Positions 1 through 8,375 of a DNA stretch of 64,000 nucleotides are shown here, one piece after another. The stretch is from Shimia sediminis (GTDB taxonomy: Bacteria; Pseudomonadota; Alphaproteobacteria; Rhodobacterales; Rhodobacteraceae), in assembly GCF_003990645.1 (NCBI RefSeq), contig NZ_RYZK01000001.1, forward strand, positions 682,001 through 746,000, given 5' to 3'. Made by a program: the position numbers and the translations under genes. Position 1 is the first letter of the stretch. The number at the start of each line of letters is the position of its first letter. The notes beneath the pieces are model-generated. The model had not been told where the DNA came from, ran no database searches, and saw only the letters and a list, made by a program, of their open reading frames with translations.

Positions 1-598
1 CCTTTTCCTGCCGCCGCACAGACCCCCGGTCGATCCAGAGCGTCGCGCGGGTCAGGGCGCGCAGAAAGGCGCGGTCGTGAGAGATCAGCACATAGGCCGC
101 GCGGGTGCTGGCAAGCTCGCCTTCCAACCAGCCAATGGCCTCGATATCCAGATGGTTGGTCGGCTCGTCCAAAAGCATCAGCTCGGGCGCTTCGGCCATC
201 AGCCGCGCCAGCGCCGCCCGGCGGCGTTCCCCACCCGAGGCGGTCTCAACGGGGCGCGCGGGATCAAACTTTAGCCCCTCGCCTGCGCGCTCGACCTTGT
301 ACAACTCGCCCGGCTCCAGCGCGGCACTGGCGAAATCCCCCAGCGTGGCAAAGCCCGACATGTCCGGGTCCTGCTCCATATAGCCCACGGACACGCCCGC
401 AGGCACCACGATGTCGCCCCTGTCGGCCTCGACCAGTCCGGCCATGACCTTCATCAGGGTCGACTTGCCCGAGCCATTGCGCCCCACAAGAGCAACACGG
501 TCACCGGGCTGAACCACGAGGTCCAGACCATCGAATACCGGGTCTCCGCCGAACGTCAGCGAGATCCCGCTCATCTGTAACAAAGGAATACGAGCCAT
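1..598 (-). CDS. ABC-F family ATPase (Uup-like), N-terminal part, cut by window edge
   Basis: The reverse strand encodes an open frame starting with ATG at 598 and running off the left edge after about 199 residues. It shows a Walker A motif (GRNGSGKST, near residues 39-47), the ABC signature (ASGGERRRAALARLM), a Walker B (LMLLDEPTNHLD) and the switch His (LISHDRAF). The DEPTNHLDI sequence is typical of ABC-F proteins, which are soluble twin-ATPase proteins acting on ribosomes rather than transporters. The second ATPase half and any C-terminal coiled coil lie outside the window, so Uup versus another ABC-F subgroup cannot be settled. It lies downstream of olsB on the same strand, separated by a copy of the modular intergenic element. 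Confidence 0.9.
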   Translation of the reverse strand, partial: MARIPLLQMSGISLTFGGDPVFDGLDLVVQPGDRVALVGRNGSGKSTLMKVMAGLVEADRGDIVVPAGVSVGYMEQDPDMSGFATLGDFASAALEPGELYKVERAGEGLKFDPARPVETASGGERRRAALARLMAEAPELMLLDEPTNHLDIEAIGWLEGELASTRAAYVLISHDRAFLRALTRATLWIDRGSVRRQEK

Positions 599-603
599 GT
601 GGT

Positions 604-670
604 GGGGCTACCTGCCCCGACCAGCTGCGTCAACCACTCTTCTTTTGGCCAAAAATATCCCCGCCGGAGG
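604..670 (-). repeat. Modular intergenic element, copy A (partial)
   Basis: Between the olsB stop and the ABC-F start the minus strand carries the element's tail module (CCTCCGGCGGGGATATTTTT followed by GGCCAAAAGAAG, 639-670) and then a GGGGC/GCCCC hairpin (604-618). The tail matches modules at 45700, 54036 and 60503. Module order differs from the other copies, so this copy is partial or rearranged. It ends six bases before the ABC-F start codon and may affect that gene's translation. Confidence 0.6.
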
Positions 671-680
671 CATAAAATCT

Positions 681-1418
681 TTATACCGCAATTGCCCGGA
701 GCAGGCGTTTGCGGGCCGGGGGGATTGCGCGGATTTCAAGGCCGGTAAAAACATGCAGCGTGTTCATCTGGCTGTCGACCACCGCATGGTCGCTGACCCA
801 GCCGCCCATCAACAGATAGGTTCTGAGCAGGGGCGGCATGCGCATCTGGGCGCGTTTGGGGTCGGGTTTGCGGCGCAGGCGCGCGGCAAAACGAAAGACG
901 TTTGGCGCCTTGACCTGGGGCAGCCAGCGTTTCGGGGCCAGATGCTTGTCACGCAGCATGGCAAAGGCGTCAAAGTATTCGGCGGCATCCGTGCCCGAAA
1001 ACGACGAACAACCAAACAGCATTTCCACATTGTTTTCATCGACGTATGTGGTCATCGCCCCCCAGGCGACGCGCAGGATATCAGCGTCCTGCACATCGGG
1101 GTGAATGCAAAAGCGCCCCATCTCGACCATGCGCCCGTCAAACCCTTTGAGCGCGCTCAGCTCGTAGAACTGCGCCGCGTAGCTGCGGCCAATCTCGGCG
1201 CCGTCGGCCAGCGGTAGAATGCGGAAACAACAGACCAACCGGCCCGTATTCCGGTCTTCGACAAGAAAATGGGTGCAAAGTGCGTCAAAGGCATCTGCAT
1301 CCAGCCCACCCTGATCATCGCCGAGAAACGCCTGCCGACGCAGGGCCTGCGCGGCCTGCAGGTCTGCCGGGGTCTCGGCGATGCGCGCCTGATAGCGCCC
1401 TTTGGCCAATGGGGTCAT
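681..1418 (-). CDS. olsB: L-ornithine N(alpha)-acyltransferase OlsB-like (ornithine lipid synthesis)
   Basis: The product looks like the OlsB/hemolysin-like GNAT family, which transfers a 3-hydroxyacyl chain from acyl carrier protein to ornithine, the first step of ornithine lipid synthesis. Family features visible are LRRQAF near the N-terminus, FRILPL, MVEMGRFCIHP with the conserved Glu/Gly/Arg, and a C-terminal region carrying RTYLLMGGWVSDHAV. I chose the ATG at 1418 (245 aa) because AAAGGGACGAG lies just upstream; in-frame ATGs at 1442 and 1469 would add 8 or 17 residues. No olsA acyltransferase is adjacent. Function is inferred from family resemblance. Confidence 0.8.
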   Translation of the reverse strand: MTPLAKGRYQARIAETPADLQAAQALRRQAFLGDDQGGLDADAFDALCTHFLVEDRNTGRLVCCFRILPLADGAEIGRSYAAQFYELSALKGFDGRMVEMGRFCIHPDVQDADILRVAWGAMTTYVDENNVEMLFGCSSFSGTDAAEYFDAFAMLRDKHLAPKRWLPQVKAPNVFRFAARLRRKPDPKRAQMRMPPLLRTYLLMGGWVSDHAVVDSQMNTLHVFTGLEIRAIPPARKRLLRAIAV

Positions 1419-1517
1419 GGCTGTCTCGTCCCTTTGCCTCATCCCTATATAGAGCGGGCTGCGTGACAATTGAATGACCGTCGGATGGCGGCCCCGATCA
1501 GGCCGCCCGGATCCGGG

Positions 1518-1976
1518 TCAGCCCCCGGTGTTATCAAAGCCGCCGTAGTTGCCGATATTGCCGATGATCTGCTTGAGGAAGCCAGGATTGTCGATGTCAT
1601 TATCGGTCACGCGACGGGTCAGTGGCACAAGGTTGCCATCCTCGAGCGTGAATTCTTCGATATTGCGGACAAGCCCGCGGGAATCAAAGGTGATCGCGAC
1701 AAGGCGGCGATCGACCACCTGAGGCGCCCGGGCGCCATAGTGGCGCACCTGCGTCCGCACGTAGTAATAGCCGCCCTCGTCCAGCACGCCGGCGGCAGAG
1801 GGGGTGCCCACGGCCTCGGCCACGCTGTCGCGGGTGTCGACGCCAACCTTGATCTTTTCCAGGTCCTCAGGCAGCGGCACATAGCCGTGATTGCGATATT
1901 GCGCGGTGCAGGCCACAAGGCCCACAAGACATGAAGCGATGATCACGCGCCGCACATGTTTCAATCCACCGGTCAT
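1518..1976 (-). CDS. bamE: Outer-membrane assembly lipoprotein BamE (SmpA/OmlA family)
   Basis: A 152-aa lipoprotein with a short hydrophobic signal and lipobox LVAC (Cys at residue 23). The mature part has the SmpA/OmlA fold signature: GVDTRDSVAEAVGTPS followed by YYYVRTQ and a strand-rich region with ITFDSRGLVRNIEEF. BamE is the small periplasmic lipoprotein of the BAM complex that inserts beta-barrel proteins into the outer membrane. It is divergent from the yceD-rpmF-plsX operon, a placement I associate with Rhodobacteraceae. The start overlaps the open frame extending upstream of yceD, which supports the downstream start chosen for yceD. Confidence 0.87.
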   Translation of the reverse strand: MTGGLKHVRRVIIASCLVGLVACTAQYRNHGYVPLPEDLEKIKVGVDTRDSVAEAVGTPSAAGVLDEGGYYYVRTQVRHYGARAPQVVDRRLVAITFDSRGLVRNIEEFTLEDGNLVPLTRRVTDNDIDNPGFLKQIIGNIGNYGGFDNTGG

Positions 1977-2063
1977 AACTGCCCTCTTGCCTTGGCTTCT
2001 GACGCCTTTTATCCCGATTACAGAATGATAGCCGCCGGTTCAAGTAAGGGATACGCAGTGCTC

Positions 2064-2630
2064 ATGAATGATACGTCTGACACCAAGACCCGATTCCGCG
2101 TCTCGGACCTGCGGCAAAACCGCAAAACCAGCTTTGATTTGCGCCCTGACGCGGCGTCTTGCGCGGCCATCGCCAAGGACCTGCGGCTTGTTGATTTGCG
2201 AAAACTGCGTTTGCACGGAGAGATTCGCGCCCTGGGCACATCGGACTGGGAGGTAGTGGCCACCCTGGGGGCCACGGTTGTGCAGCCCTGCGTGGTGACG
2301 CTGGAGCCGGTGACCACACGCATAGATGTGCCCGTCGAGCGCCGCTACCTTGCTGAGTTCATGCCCGCGGAAGACACGGACGAAGAAGACGAAATCGAGA
2401 TGCCCGAGGATGAAAATGCCGAGGCCCTGGGCGCCGAGATCGATATTGAACAGGTGATGGTCGAGGCGTTGGCGCTGAACCTGCCGCTCTATCCCCGCAA
2501 AGAGGGCGCGGAAATCGCCGAGGCGGTATTCACGGAGCCGGGAAAAACCGCTATGAAAGATGAAGATACGCGCCCTTTTGCCGGTTTGGCGGGGCTGCGC
2601 AACAAGCTCTCGGGAGAGAGCGAAAAATAA
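2064..2630 (+). CDS. yceD: YceD/DUF177 family protein, 23S rRNA accumulation protein
   Basis: The product is a 188-aa acidic protein (start ATG 2064, preceded by TAAGGGATACG) of the YceD/DUF177 family. The second half contains the family's LxxxVVQPCVVTLEPV region at about residues 65-85, but the usual metal-binding Cys pair is reduced to a single visible Cys. The family is associated with 23S rRNA accumulation and precedes rpmF in most bacteria. Here it heads the same conserved array, followed by rpmF, plsX and fabH. Upstream in-frame starts at 1956 and 2025 are less likely because they run into the divergent bamE promoter and coding start. Confidence 0.85.
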   Translation: MNDTSDTKTRFRVSDLRQNRKTSFDLRPDAASCAAIAKDLRLVDLRKLRLHGEIRALGTSDWEVVATLGATVVQPCVVTLEPVTTRIDVPVERRYLAEFMPAEDTDEEDEIEMPEDENAEALGAEIDIEQVMVEALALNLPLYPRKEGAEIAEAVFTEPGKTAMKDEDTRPFAGLAGLRNKLSGESEK

Positions 2631-2781
2631 GACTTGCGCATTGCGGGATTCGCAGTATTTTCGCGCGCTCATTGGAATTTAGAGTTGGACTTGGGCGCGC
2701 AGACCGCGTAAGGCCTCGGGACGCTCAGGAAAACGGGTTTGATGCAACGGCATCCCGCCCCAGAAATCGAAGGTTGCGACA

Positions 2782-2988
2782 ATGGCTGTCCAGCAGAACA
2801 AAGTATCGAAATCGCGCCGCAACAACCGTCGTGCACATGACGCATTGGTTGCCGCAAACCCCAACGAATGCCCCAACTGTGGTGAGCTGAAACGCCCCCA
2901 CCACGTCTGCGCCTCTTGTGGCCATTATGACGACCGCGAAGTCGTTGCGATGGTTGACGAAGTCGACCTGGACGAAGACGCAGCATAA
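2782..2988 (+). CDS. rpmF: 50S ribosomal protein L32
   Basis: A 68-aa basic protein beginning [20 protein letters not shown], the L32 signature, followed by the paired CxxC motifs [14 protein letters not shown] and CASCGHYD. L32 is a small component of the large ribosomal subunit. The intact Cys motifs suggest the zinc-binding (C+) paralogue. It sits 151 bases after yceD and 20 bases before plsX, the near-universal arrangement linking ribosome and lipid synthesis. The acidic tail [10 protein letters not shown] is typical of alphaproteobacterial versions. Confidence 0.97.
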   Translation: MAVQQNKVSKSRRNNRRAHDALVAANPNECPNCGELKRPHHVCASCGHYDDREVVAMVDEVDLDEDAA

Positions 2989-3008
2989 GCGACGGGGACC
3001 CGGCCCGC

Positions 3009-4106
3009 ATGACCGCTGAGACCACATCACGGAAAGCGGGTGCCGGGCGCACCATTATCTCTGTTGACGCCATGGGTGGCGATCGCGGGCCGGCAGCTGT
3101 TGTTGCCGGCATTTCGCATTCGGCCAAGAAGAATCCGGATATCGGGTTCATTCTGCATGGACCCGCGCAGCGGCTGGAAAAGCTTGTCGCCAAGAAAAAG
3201 CACCTGCAAGGCCGTGTCGAGATTCGCGATGCCTCGGGTGTTGTGTCGATGGAGGACAAGCCGCGCGATGTGATGCGTTCCGGCAAGGACACTTCGATGT
3301 GGGCCGCCATTGAGTGCGTGCGCGATGGTGACGCGGATGCGGTGGTGTCCTGTGGTAATACCGGCGCGCTGATGATGCTGTCGGTGGTACGGCTGCGTAA
3401 GATTCCCGGTGTTGCCCGCCCGGCCATTGCCGTGCTCTGGCCGTCGCGCAACCCGCAGGGCTTCAATATCATGCTGGACGCTGGCGCAGACATCCGCGCC
3501 GACGAAAACGATCTTTTGCAGTATGCGCTGATGGGGGCCTCTTATGCCCGCAACGGCATGGAGTTGCAGCACCCGCGCATCGGTTTGCTGAATGTCGGCA
3601 CCGAAGAGCACAAGGGCCGCGACGAGTTGAAGCTGGCGCATGAGTTGATTGCCGAAAACGCCGAGGCCGCACATTTCGAGTTTGTCGGTTTTGTCGAAGG
3701 GCGCGATCTGCCCGGAAACAACGTCGACGTGATCGTGACCGATGGGTTTACGGGCAACGTCGCGCTGAAAACCGGCGAAGGCACCGCCAGCCTGGTTGGA
3801 GAGCTGCTGCGCGAGGCGTTCAAGTATACCCCCCTGTCACGGCTGGCCGCGCTTTTGGCCTATCCGTCGTTGCGCCGTCTGAACAAGCGGATTGACCCGC
3901 GCCGGGTCAATGGCGGCGTGTTCCTGGGGCTGAATGGCACGGTGGTGAAATCCCACGGCGCCTCGGACGCGACAGGCGTGTCGGCGGCGATCAAACTGGC
4001 CTTTAAACTGGGGCAGACCGGCTTTGCCGAAAAACTGGCAGCGCGGGTTGCATCCGCCGTAAGCCTGCCCCAAGATGCCGCCACGTCAGCGGACGAAAGC
4101 CAATAA
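3009..4106 (+). CDS. plsX: Phosphate acyltransferase PlsX
   Basis: PlsX converts acyl-ACP and phosphate to acyl-phosphate, feeding PlsY in phospholipid synthesis at the membrane surface. The 365-aa product has the hallmark VDAMGGDRGP near residues 19-28, SCGNTGALM near 117-125, and IAVLWPSRNPQGFNIMLDAG. The C-terminal GVFLGLNGTVVKSHG motif is also conserved. Length is close to the family norm of about 340-360. It lies 20 bases after rpmF and 12 bases before fabH, so the three are probably co-transcribed. Confidence 0.96.
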   Translation: MTAETTSRKAGAGRTIISVDAMGGDRGPAAVVAGISHSAKKNPDIGFILHGPAQRLEKLVAKKKHLQGRVEIRDASGVVSMEDKPRDVMRSGKDTSMWAAIECVRDGDADAVVSCGNTGALMMLSVVRLRKIPGVARPAIAVLWPSRNPQGFNIMLDAGADIRADENDLLQYALMGASYARNGMELQHPRIGLLNVGTEEHKGRDELKLAHELIAENAEAAHFEFVGFVEGRDLPGNNVDVIVTDGFTGNVALKTGEGTASLVGELLREAFKYTPLSRLAALLAYPSLRRLNKRIDPRRVNGGVFLGLNGTVVKSHGASDATGVSAAIKLAFKLGQTGFAEKLAARVASAVSLPQDAATSADESQ

Positions 4107-4118
4107 CGGAACCCAAAC

Positions 4119-5093
4119 ATGACAGTACGCGCCGTGGTCAAAGGCGTTGGGCACTATCTGCCCGAACGAGTTGTCCCCAATTCCGAGTTCGAAAACTTCC
4201 TGGACACTTCGGATGAATGGATTCGCTCGCGCTCGGGGATCGAGCGGCGGCATTTCGCGGCAGAAGGTCAGACCACCTCGGATCTCGGGTATGAGGCCTG
4301 CAAGATGGCGCTGGCAGACGCGGGCATGGAAGCGGATGAGATTGACGGCATCGTCGTGGCCACCTCGACGCCCGATCTGACCTTTCCGTCGGTCGCCACC
4401 ATGTTGCAAAGCAAACTGGGCATGACCCGCGGCTTTGGCTTTGACGTGCAGGCGGTCTGCGCGGGCTTTGTCTATGCGCTGACCAATGCCAATGCGCTGA
4501 TTCTGTCGGGCCAGTGCAAAACGGTGCTGGTGGTGGGCGCAGAGACGTTCAGCCGCATCATGGACTGGGAAGATCGCGCCACCTGCGTGTTGTTCGGCGA
4601 TGGCGCAGGCGCGCTGGTCATGCAGGCCGAGGTTGGCAACGGCGACAGCGACGACCGCGGTATTCTGTCTGCGGACCTGAATTCCGACGGGCGCTACAAG
4701 GACATGCTGTATGTCGACGGTGGTGTTTCGACCAGCGGCGAATCCGGCAAATTACGTATGCAGGGCAATGCCTTGTTCCGTCAGGCAGTGGAAAAGCTGA
4801 CCTCGACCGCCCACACGGCTTTGTCGAAGATCGGGCTGACCGACGACTCGGTCGACTGGATCGTGCCGCATCAGGCCAATATCCGCATCATCAAGGGCAC
4901 CGCCAAGAAGATGGGTGTGCCGATGGAGCGCGTGATTGTCACGGTTCAGGACCACGGCAACACTTCGGCGGCCTCAATCCCGCTGGCCCTGTCGGTGGGT
5001 GTCGCCGAGGGCCGGATCAAACGCGGCGATTTGCTGGTGACCGAGGCGATCGGGGGCGGATTGGCCTGGGGTTCGGTTGTCCTGCGTTGGTAA
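4119..5093 (+). CDS. fabH: 3-oxoacyl-[ACP] synthase III (KAS III)
   Basis: The 324-aa product condenses acetyl-CoA with malonyl-ACP to start type II fatty acid synthesis. The catalytic triad is visible: Cys114 in QAVCAGFVYA, His251 in IVPHQANIR, and Asn281 in DHGNTSAAS. Length and motif order match E. coli FabH. It follows plsX by 12 bases and precedes ihfA. The 142-base gap after it contains a promoter-like sequence for ihfA, so the operon may end or be re-initiated here. Confidence 0.97.
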   Translation: MTVRAVVKGVGHYLPERVVPNSEFENFLDTSDEWIRSRSGIERRHFAAEGQTTSDLGYEACKMALADAGMEADEIDGIVVATSTPDLTFPSVATMLQSKLGMTRGFGFDVQAVCAGFVYALTNANALILSGQCKTVLVVGAETFSRIMDWEDRATCVLFGDGAGALVMQAEVGNGDSDDRGILSADLNSDGRYKDMLYVDGGVSTSGESGKLRMQGNALFRQAVEKLTSTAHTALSKIGLTDDSVDWIVPHQANIRIIKGTAKKMGVPMERVIVTVQDHGNTSAASIPLALSVGVAEGRIKRGDLLVTEAIGGGLAWGSVVLRW

Positions 5094-5160
5094 TTCACGG
5101 CGAATTCCGGCCAGAACAGTGAAGAGTCGGGGCTAAACCGCTGTTTCCATACGGTTCTTG

Positions 5161-5190
5161 TTGACTCGGAAAATTCCTTGCACCTAATGT
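5161..5190 (+). promoter_or_regulatory. Candidate sigma-70 promoter of ihfA
   Basis: TTGACT at 5161-5166 and TAATGT at 5185-5190 are separated by 18 bases, in the fabH-ihfA gap 46 bases before the ihfA start. The same -10 hexamer recurs in the ilvB promoter. Inferred from consensus resemblance only. Confidence 0.45.
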
Positions 5191-5235
5191 TGTGCCTAAC
5201 ACGACAAAAACGGCTGCATTTCTGGGGGACACACC

Positions 5236-5538
5236 ATGAGCGAAAAGACATTGACCCGTATGGACCTGAGCGAGGCGGTGTTCCGCGAGGTCGGGCTTTC
5301 GCGCAATGACTCCTCTCAGTTGGTAGAGACCGTTCTGAACCATATGTCCGATGCCCTGGTGCAGGGGGAGCAGGTCAAGATATCGTCTTTCGGAACGTTC
5401 AGTGTCCGCGACAAGGCCGCCCGTGTGGGCCGCAATCCCAAGACCGGACAGGAAGTGCCGATCAGCCCGCGCCGCGTGCTGACCTTTCGCCCATCGCACC
5501 TGATGAAAGAGCGCGTCGCCGCCGGCAACAAGCGCTAA
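5236..5538 (+). CDS. ihfA: Integration host factor subunit alpha
   Basis: A 100-aa nucleoid protein of the HU/IHF family starting [20 protein letters not shown]. The DNA-binding arm [20 protein letters not shown] and the FRPSHLMK segment that follows are present. The Pro in the arm intercalates and bends DNA at IHF sites. In alphaproteobacteria ihfA usually sits between fabH and a MerR-type gene, as here. The downstream MerR gene begins 15 bases later and is probably co-transcribed. Confidence 0.95.
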   Translation: MSEKTLTRMDLSEAVFREVGLSRNDSSQLVETVLNHMSDALVQGEQVKISSFGTFSVRDKAARVGRNPKTGQEVPISPRRVLTFRPSHLMKERVAAGNKR

Positions 5539-5553
5539 GGCGGGGATCGGGCG

Positions 5554-6489
5554 ATGGGCAAATCCAGAGACGCCTTTCGCACCATCAGCGAGGTCGCTGA
5601 CTGGCTGGACACCCAGGCCCATGTGCTGCGGTTCTGGGAAAGCAAGTTTACACAAGTAAAACCTGTGAAGCGTGCCGGGGGGCGGCGCTATTACCGCCCT
5701 GCGGATATGCGCCTGTTGGGCGGTATCAAGAAGCTGCTGCATGACGATGGCATGACCATCAAGGGCGCGCAGAAACTGTTGCGCGAAAAGGGCGTGAAAC
5801 ATGTCTCTGCCCTGTCGCAACCGCTGGACGATGAGCAGGACGAGGCACCGCTGGGCGCCGCTGTGATCGAGGTGCAACCGCCCGAGGCGATGCCTGTGCC
5901 AGCCGAGGTGCTTGAGTTTGCCCCTGCGGCGGACGCTGTGGCCGCCACAAGTGAAGACCTGTCAGACATGGAGGGCGACCTGTTCCCGGTGAAATCCGCC
6001 GAGGATGCAGCGCCCGAGGCTGAGGAGGTCGCGGAAGACGCGGCGACCGCGTCGGGTGATCCCCTGCCCGGTCAGGACGAATTGCCCGCCTTTCTGCAGC
6101 GTGTGACCTTTGACACGGTTTCTGACGACGAGGATGACCCGTGGGAAGAAGACGTTTCCGCGGCTCCGCTTGAGAATGAGGCTGCGCCGGAGGAACCGGA
6201 GCCCGAGCCTGTTGCGTCAACCGAGGCGGAAGACCCGGTTGCCGAAGCGACGGAAATCGTGGAAGACAGGGCTGCGCCATCCGAGGCCCCTGCCCCGGAA
6301 AGCGTCGAAGAGACACCGCGCGCAGCAGCGCCCAAGACGGACAAGACCTCGATGGAACCAGGACAATCGCTGTTGCCGGAACTGGCGGCCACCCGCGAAA
6401 TTACAGCCGAGAACCGGGCCGAGGCCCGCGCGTTGCTGGATCGGCTCGCTGCGCTGCACGCCCGCGTGGCGCAAAGCGAAAATGCCTGA
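5554..6489 (+). CDS. MerR family transcriptional regulator with long acidic C-terminal extension
   Basis: The 311-aa protein has a MerR helix-turn-helix at about residues 8-75 ([25 protein letters not shown], then [19 protein letters not shown]). The remaining two thirds is low-complexity Glu/Ala/Pro-rich sequence with a final predicted helix rich in Ala, Arg and Leu ([17 protein letters not shown]). No Cys-based effector site is visible, so it is not a classical metal sensor. It follows ihfA directly and precedes tRNA-Pro, the usual alphaproteobacterial context. The regulated genes are unknown. Confidence 0.87.
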   Translation: MGKSRDAFRTISEVADWLDTQAHVLRFWESKFTQVKPVKRAGGRRYYRPADMRLLGGIKKLLHDDGMTIKGAQKLLREKGVKHVSALSQPLDDEQDEAPLGAAVIEVQPPEAMPVPAEVLEFAPAADAVAATSEDLSDMEGDLFPVKSAEDAAPEAEEVAEDAATASGDPLPGQDELPAFLQRVTFDTVSDDEDDPWEEDVSAAPLENEAAPEEPEPEPVASTEAEDPVAEATEIVEDRAAPSEAPAPESVEETPRAAAPKTDKTSMEPGQSLLPELAATREITAENRAEARALLDRLAALHARVAQSENA

Positions 6490-6505
6490 GTGGATTTGAC
6501 GTTTT

Positions 6506-6536
6506 TTGACTTGCCCCCGCCTGCAAATTCGCTATG
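6506..6536 (+). promoter_or_regulatory. Candidate tRNA-Pro promoter
   Basis: TTGACT (6506-6511) followed by a C-rich spacer and a GCTATGAA segment (6531-6538) immediately before the tRNA. Layout resembles Rhodobacter stable-RNA promoters, although the -10 is far from consensus and the spacing is uncertain. Confidence 0.3.
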
Positions 6537-6549
6537 AACGCTCTCACGT

Positions 6550-6626
6550 CGGGCTATGGCGCAGCCTGGTAGCGCGTCCGTCTGGGGGACGGAAGGTCGC
6601 AGGTTCGAGTCCTGCTAGCCCGACCA
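6550..6626 (+). tRNA. tRNA-Pro (anticodon GGG)
   Basis: A 77-nt cloverleaf: acceptor CGGGCTA pairs with TAGCCCG, discriminator A is followed by encoded CCA. The D-arm is GCGCAGCCTGGTAGCGC. The anticodon stem TCCGT/ACGGA encloses the loop CTGGGGG, giving anticodon GGG, which reads the proline codons CCC and CCU. The T-arm contains GGTTCGAGTCC. It lies just after the MerR gene and is followed by an intrinsic terminator. Confidence 0.96.
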
Positions 6627-6634
6627 TTAAAAAC

Positions 6635-6666
6635 CGCCCGCGGCCCGCAAGGCCCGGGCGTTTTTT
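6635..6666 (+). terminator. Rho-independent terminator after tRNA-Pro
   Basis: CGCCCG pairs with CGGGCG with an inner GGCC/GGCC stem around a CGCAA loop, followed by TTTTTT at 6661-6666. Placed 8 bases after the tRNA CCA end. Confidence 0.85.
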
Positions 6667-6684
6667 GTATCCAAGGGGACCCTT

Positions 6685-7761
6685 ATGACCGGCGTATTGC
6701 CCAGCCAAGCCATTGAAAACATGCTGACCTCGGGCGAGATCATCGCCGAGCCGCCAGCCATCGAAGGCCAGGTTCAGCCTGCCAGCCTGGATTTGCGGCT
6801 GGGGCATGTGGCCTATCGCGTGCGGGCCTCGTTTCTGGCGGGACAAGGGCGCAGCGTCGCTGATCGCCTGCAGGAATTCGAAATGCACCAGATCGACCTG
6901 ACAGACGGGGCGGTGCTGGAAAAGGGCTGCGTCTATGTCGTGCCGCTGATGGAATCACTGGCGCTGCCGCAGGACGTGCAGGCCGTGGCCAATGCCAAGA
7001 GCTCGACCGGGCGGCTTGACCTGTTGACCCGCGCCATCACCGATGGTGGCACCGAATTTGATCGCATCCAGCCGGGGTATCACGGGCCGCTATATGCGGA
7101 AATCTGCCCCCGTTCGTTCTCGGTTCTGGTGCGTCCGGGCATGCGGCTGAACCAGATCAGGTTCCGGCAGGGCCAAAGCATCCTGTCGGACCATGACCTG
7201 ATGGTTCTGCACGAGCGCGCGCCGCTGGTGGATGGCGAGGCGGTGATTGACGATGGGTTGGGGTTCTCGGTGGATTTGAAACCGGCCAAGGGCACCCTGG
7301 TGGGCTATCGCGCCAAGCCGCACACGGGCGTCATCGATCTGGACAACATCGGGCATTACGACCCGGCGGAATACTGGGAAGAGCTGCATTCTTCCGACGG
7401 CAAGATCATCCTTGATCCCGGTGCCTTTTACATCCTCGTCAGTCGCGAAGCAGTGCATATCCCGCCTGCCTATGCCGCCGAGATGGCGCCGTTTCTTGCC
7501 ATGGTGGGCGAGTTCCGCGTGCATTACGCGGGCTTTTTTGATCCCGGCTTTGGCCATGACGCGGCAGGGGGATCCGGCTCGCGCGGGGTGTTGGAAGTGC
7601 GCTGTCACGAGGCCCCGTTTGTGCTGGAGCACGGGCAGGTCGTGGGGCGGTTGGTCTATGAACGCATGGCGGATGTGCCCGACCAGCTTTATGGCGCCGG
7701 TATCGCGTCGAACTATCAGGGTCAGGGCCTGAAACTATCCAAACATTTCAAGTCTGTATGA
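6685..7761 (+). CDS. dcd: 2'-deoxycytidine 5'-triphosphate deaminase, two-domain form
   Basis: The product (358 aa) resembles the long dCTP deaminase family of alphaproteobacteria, roughly twice the length of E. coli Dcd. It would convert dCTP to dUTP for thymidylate supply. The first half contains QVQPASLDLRLG, AKSSTGRLDLLTRAITDGGTEFD and the GPLYAEICPRSFSV strand. The second half repeats the dUTPase-like fold with FLAMVGEFRVHYAGFFDPGFG and LEVRCHEAPFVLEHGQ. It starts 19 bases after the tRNA terminator, so it must be transcribed from within or through that region. Confidence 0.88.
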   Translation: MTGVLPSQAIENMLTSGEIIAEPPAIEGQVQPASLDLRLGHVAYRVRASFLAGQGRSVADRLQEFEMHQIDLTDGAVLEKGCVYVVPLMESLALPQDVQAVANAKSSTGRLDLLTRAITDGGTEFDRIQPGYHGPLYAEICPRSFSVLVRPGMRLNQIRFRQGQSILSDHDLMVLHERAPLVDGEAVIDDGLGFSVDLKPAKGTLVGYRAKPHTGVIDLDNIGHYDPAEYWEELHSSDGKIILDPGAFYILVSREAVHIPPAYAAEMAPFLAMVGEFRVHYAGFFDPGFGHDAAGGSGSRGVLEVRCHEAPFVLEHGQVVGRLVYERMADVPDQLYGAGIASNYQGQGLKLSKHFKSV

Positions 7762-7764
7762 TCC

Positions 7765-8301
7765 CTACTTCACGTTGTCACCCTGGCTTAGCTCCGGGGT
7801 GATTCCGGCCTGTACACCGCGTTCCAGATGAGTTGACAGCACCACGTAGGTCCGCGTGCCGCGTACCCCCGGCATGTCGTAAATGCGCCAGAGAAAGCCC
7901 TCCATCGCTTCGGGGCAATCCATGCGCACCTTGAGGATCAGCCCGGTGTCACCGGTGACCGCGTGCACCTCTTCCACCTCGGGCAGCTGCGCGAGGTCCA
8001 GGACGCCTTCGGTTTTGCCCCAGCCCGCTGCCTCGACATGGACAAAGGCGAGAAAGTCCTTGCCCAGCGAGGGGCCATGCAGATCGGCGCTGGTGCGCTT
8101 GATGACACCGGTGGCGCGCAGGCGTTTGACACGTTCGTGTACCGCAGGCGCAGACAGCCCCACCTCGCGGCTCAGATCGGCGTAAGAGCGGGTGGCGTCC
8201 TCGGTCAGGGCGCTTAATATTTTTCGATCCAATGCATCCAGCGGCTTGGACCTTGGGGTGTTTTGCCGAAGATTGTCTGTTTCTGACTCGCGATCCGTCA
8301 T
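7765..8301 (-). CDS. Lrp/AsnC family transcriptional regulator
   Basis: A 178-aa regulator with an N-terminal winged HTH (LDALDRKILSALTEDATRSYADLSREVG, then VHERVKRL) and a C-terminal RAM-type ligand domain with VEEVHAVTGDTGLILKVR. I prefer the ATG at 8301, preceded by GGAAAGACGG, over the ORF's first start at 8337. It is divergent from an MFS transporter 75 bases away, so control of that exporter is likely. Lrp-type regulators commonly sense amino acids, but the effector here cannot be read from the sequence. Confidence 0.9.
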   Translation of the reverse strand: MTDRESETDNLRQNTPRSKPLDALDRKILSALTEDATRSYADLSREVGLSAPAVHERVKRLRATGVIKRTSADLHGPSLGKDFLAFVHVEAAGWGKTEGVLDLAQLPEVEEVHAVTGDTGLILKVRMDCPEAMEGFLWRIYDMPGVRGTRTYVVLSTHLERGVQAGITPELSQGDNVK

Positions 8302-8375
8302 TCCGTCTTTCCTGAACCAAGTTTGGCATCTAGACAAAATACCGAACTCAATTCATCACTTCAAGGCTTTGACAG

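Noticed and set aside
6573-6589. tRNA-Gln (CUG) reading of the anticodon arm
   Set aside because: A stem of CGTCC/GGACG would give loop GTCTGGG and anticodon CTG, but the canonical tRNA-Pro alignment gives stem TCCGT/ACGGA, anticodon GGG, and matches known tRNA-Pro backbones.
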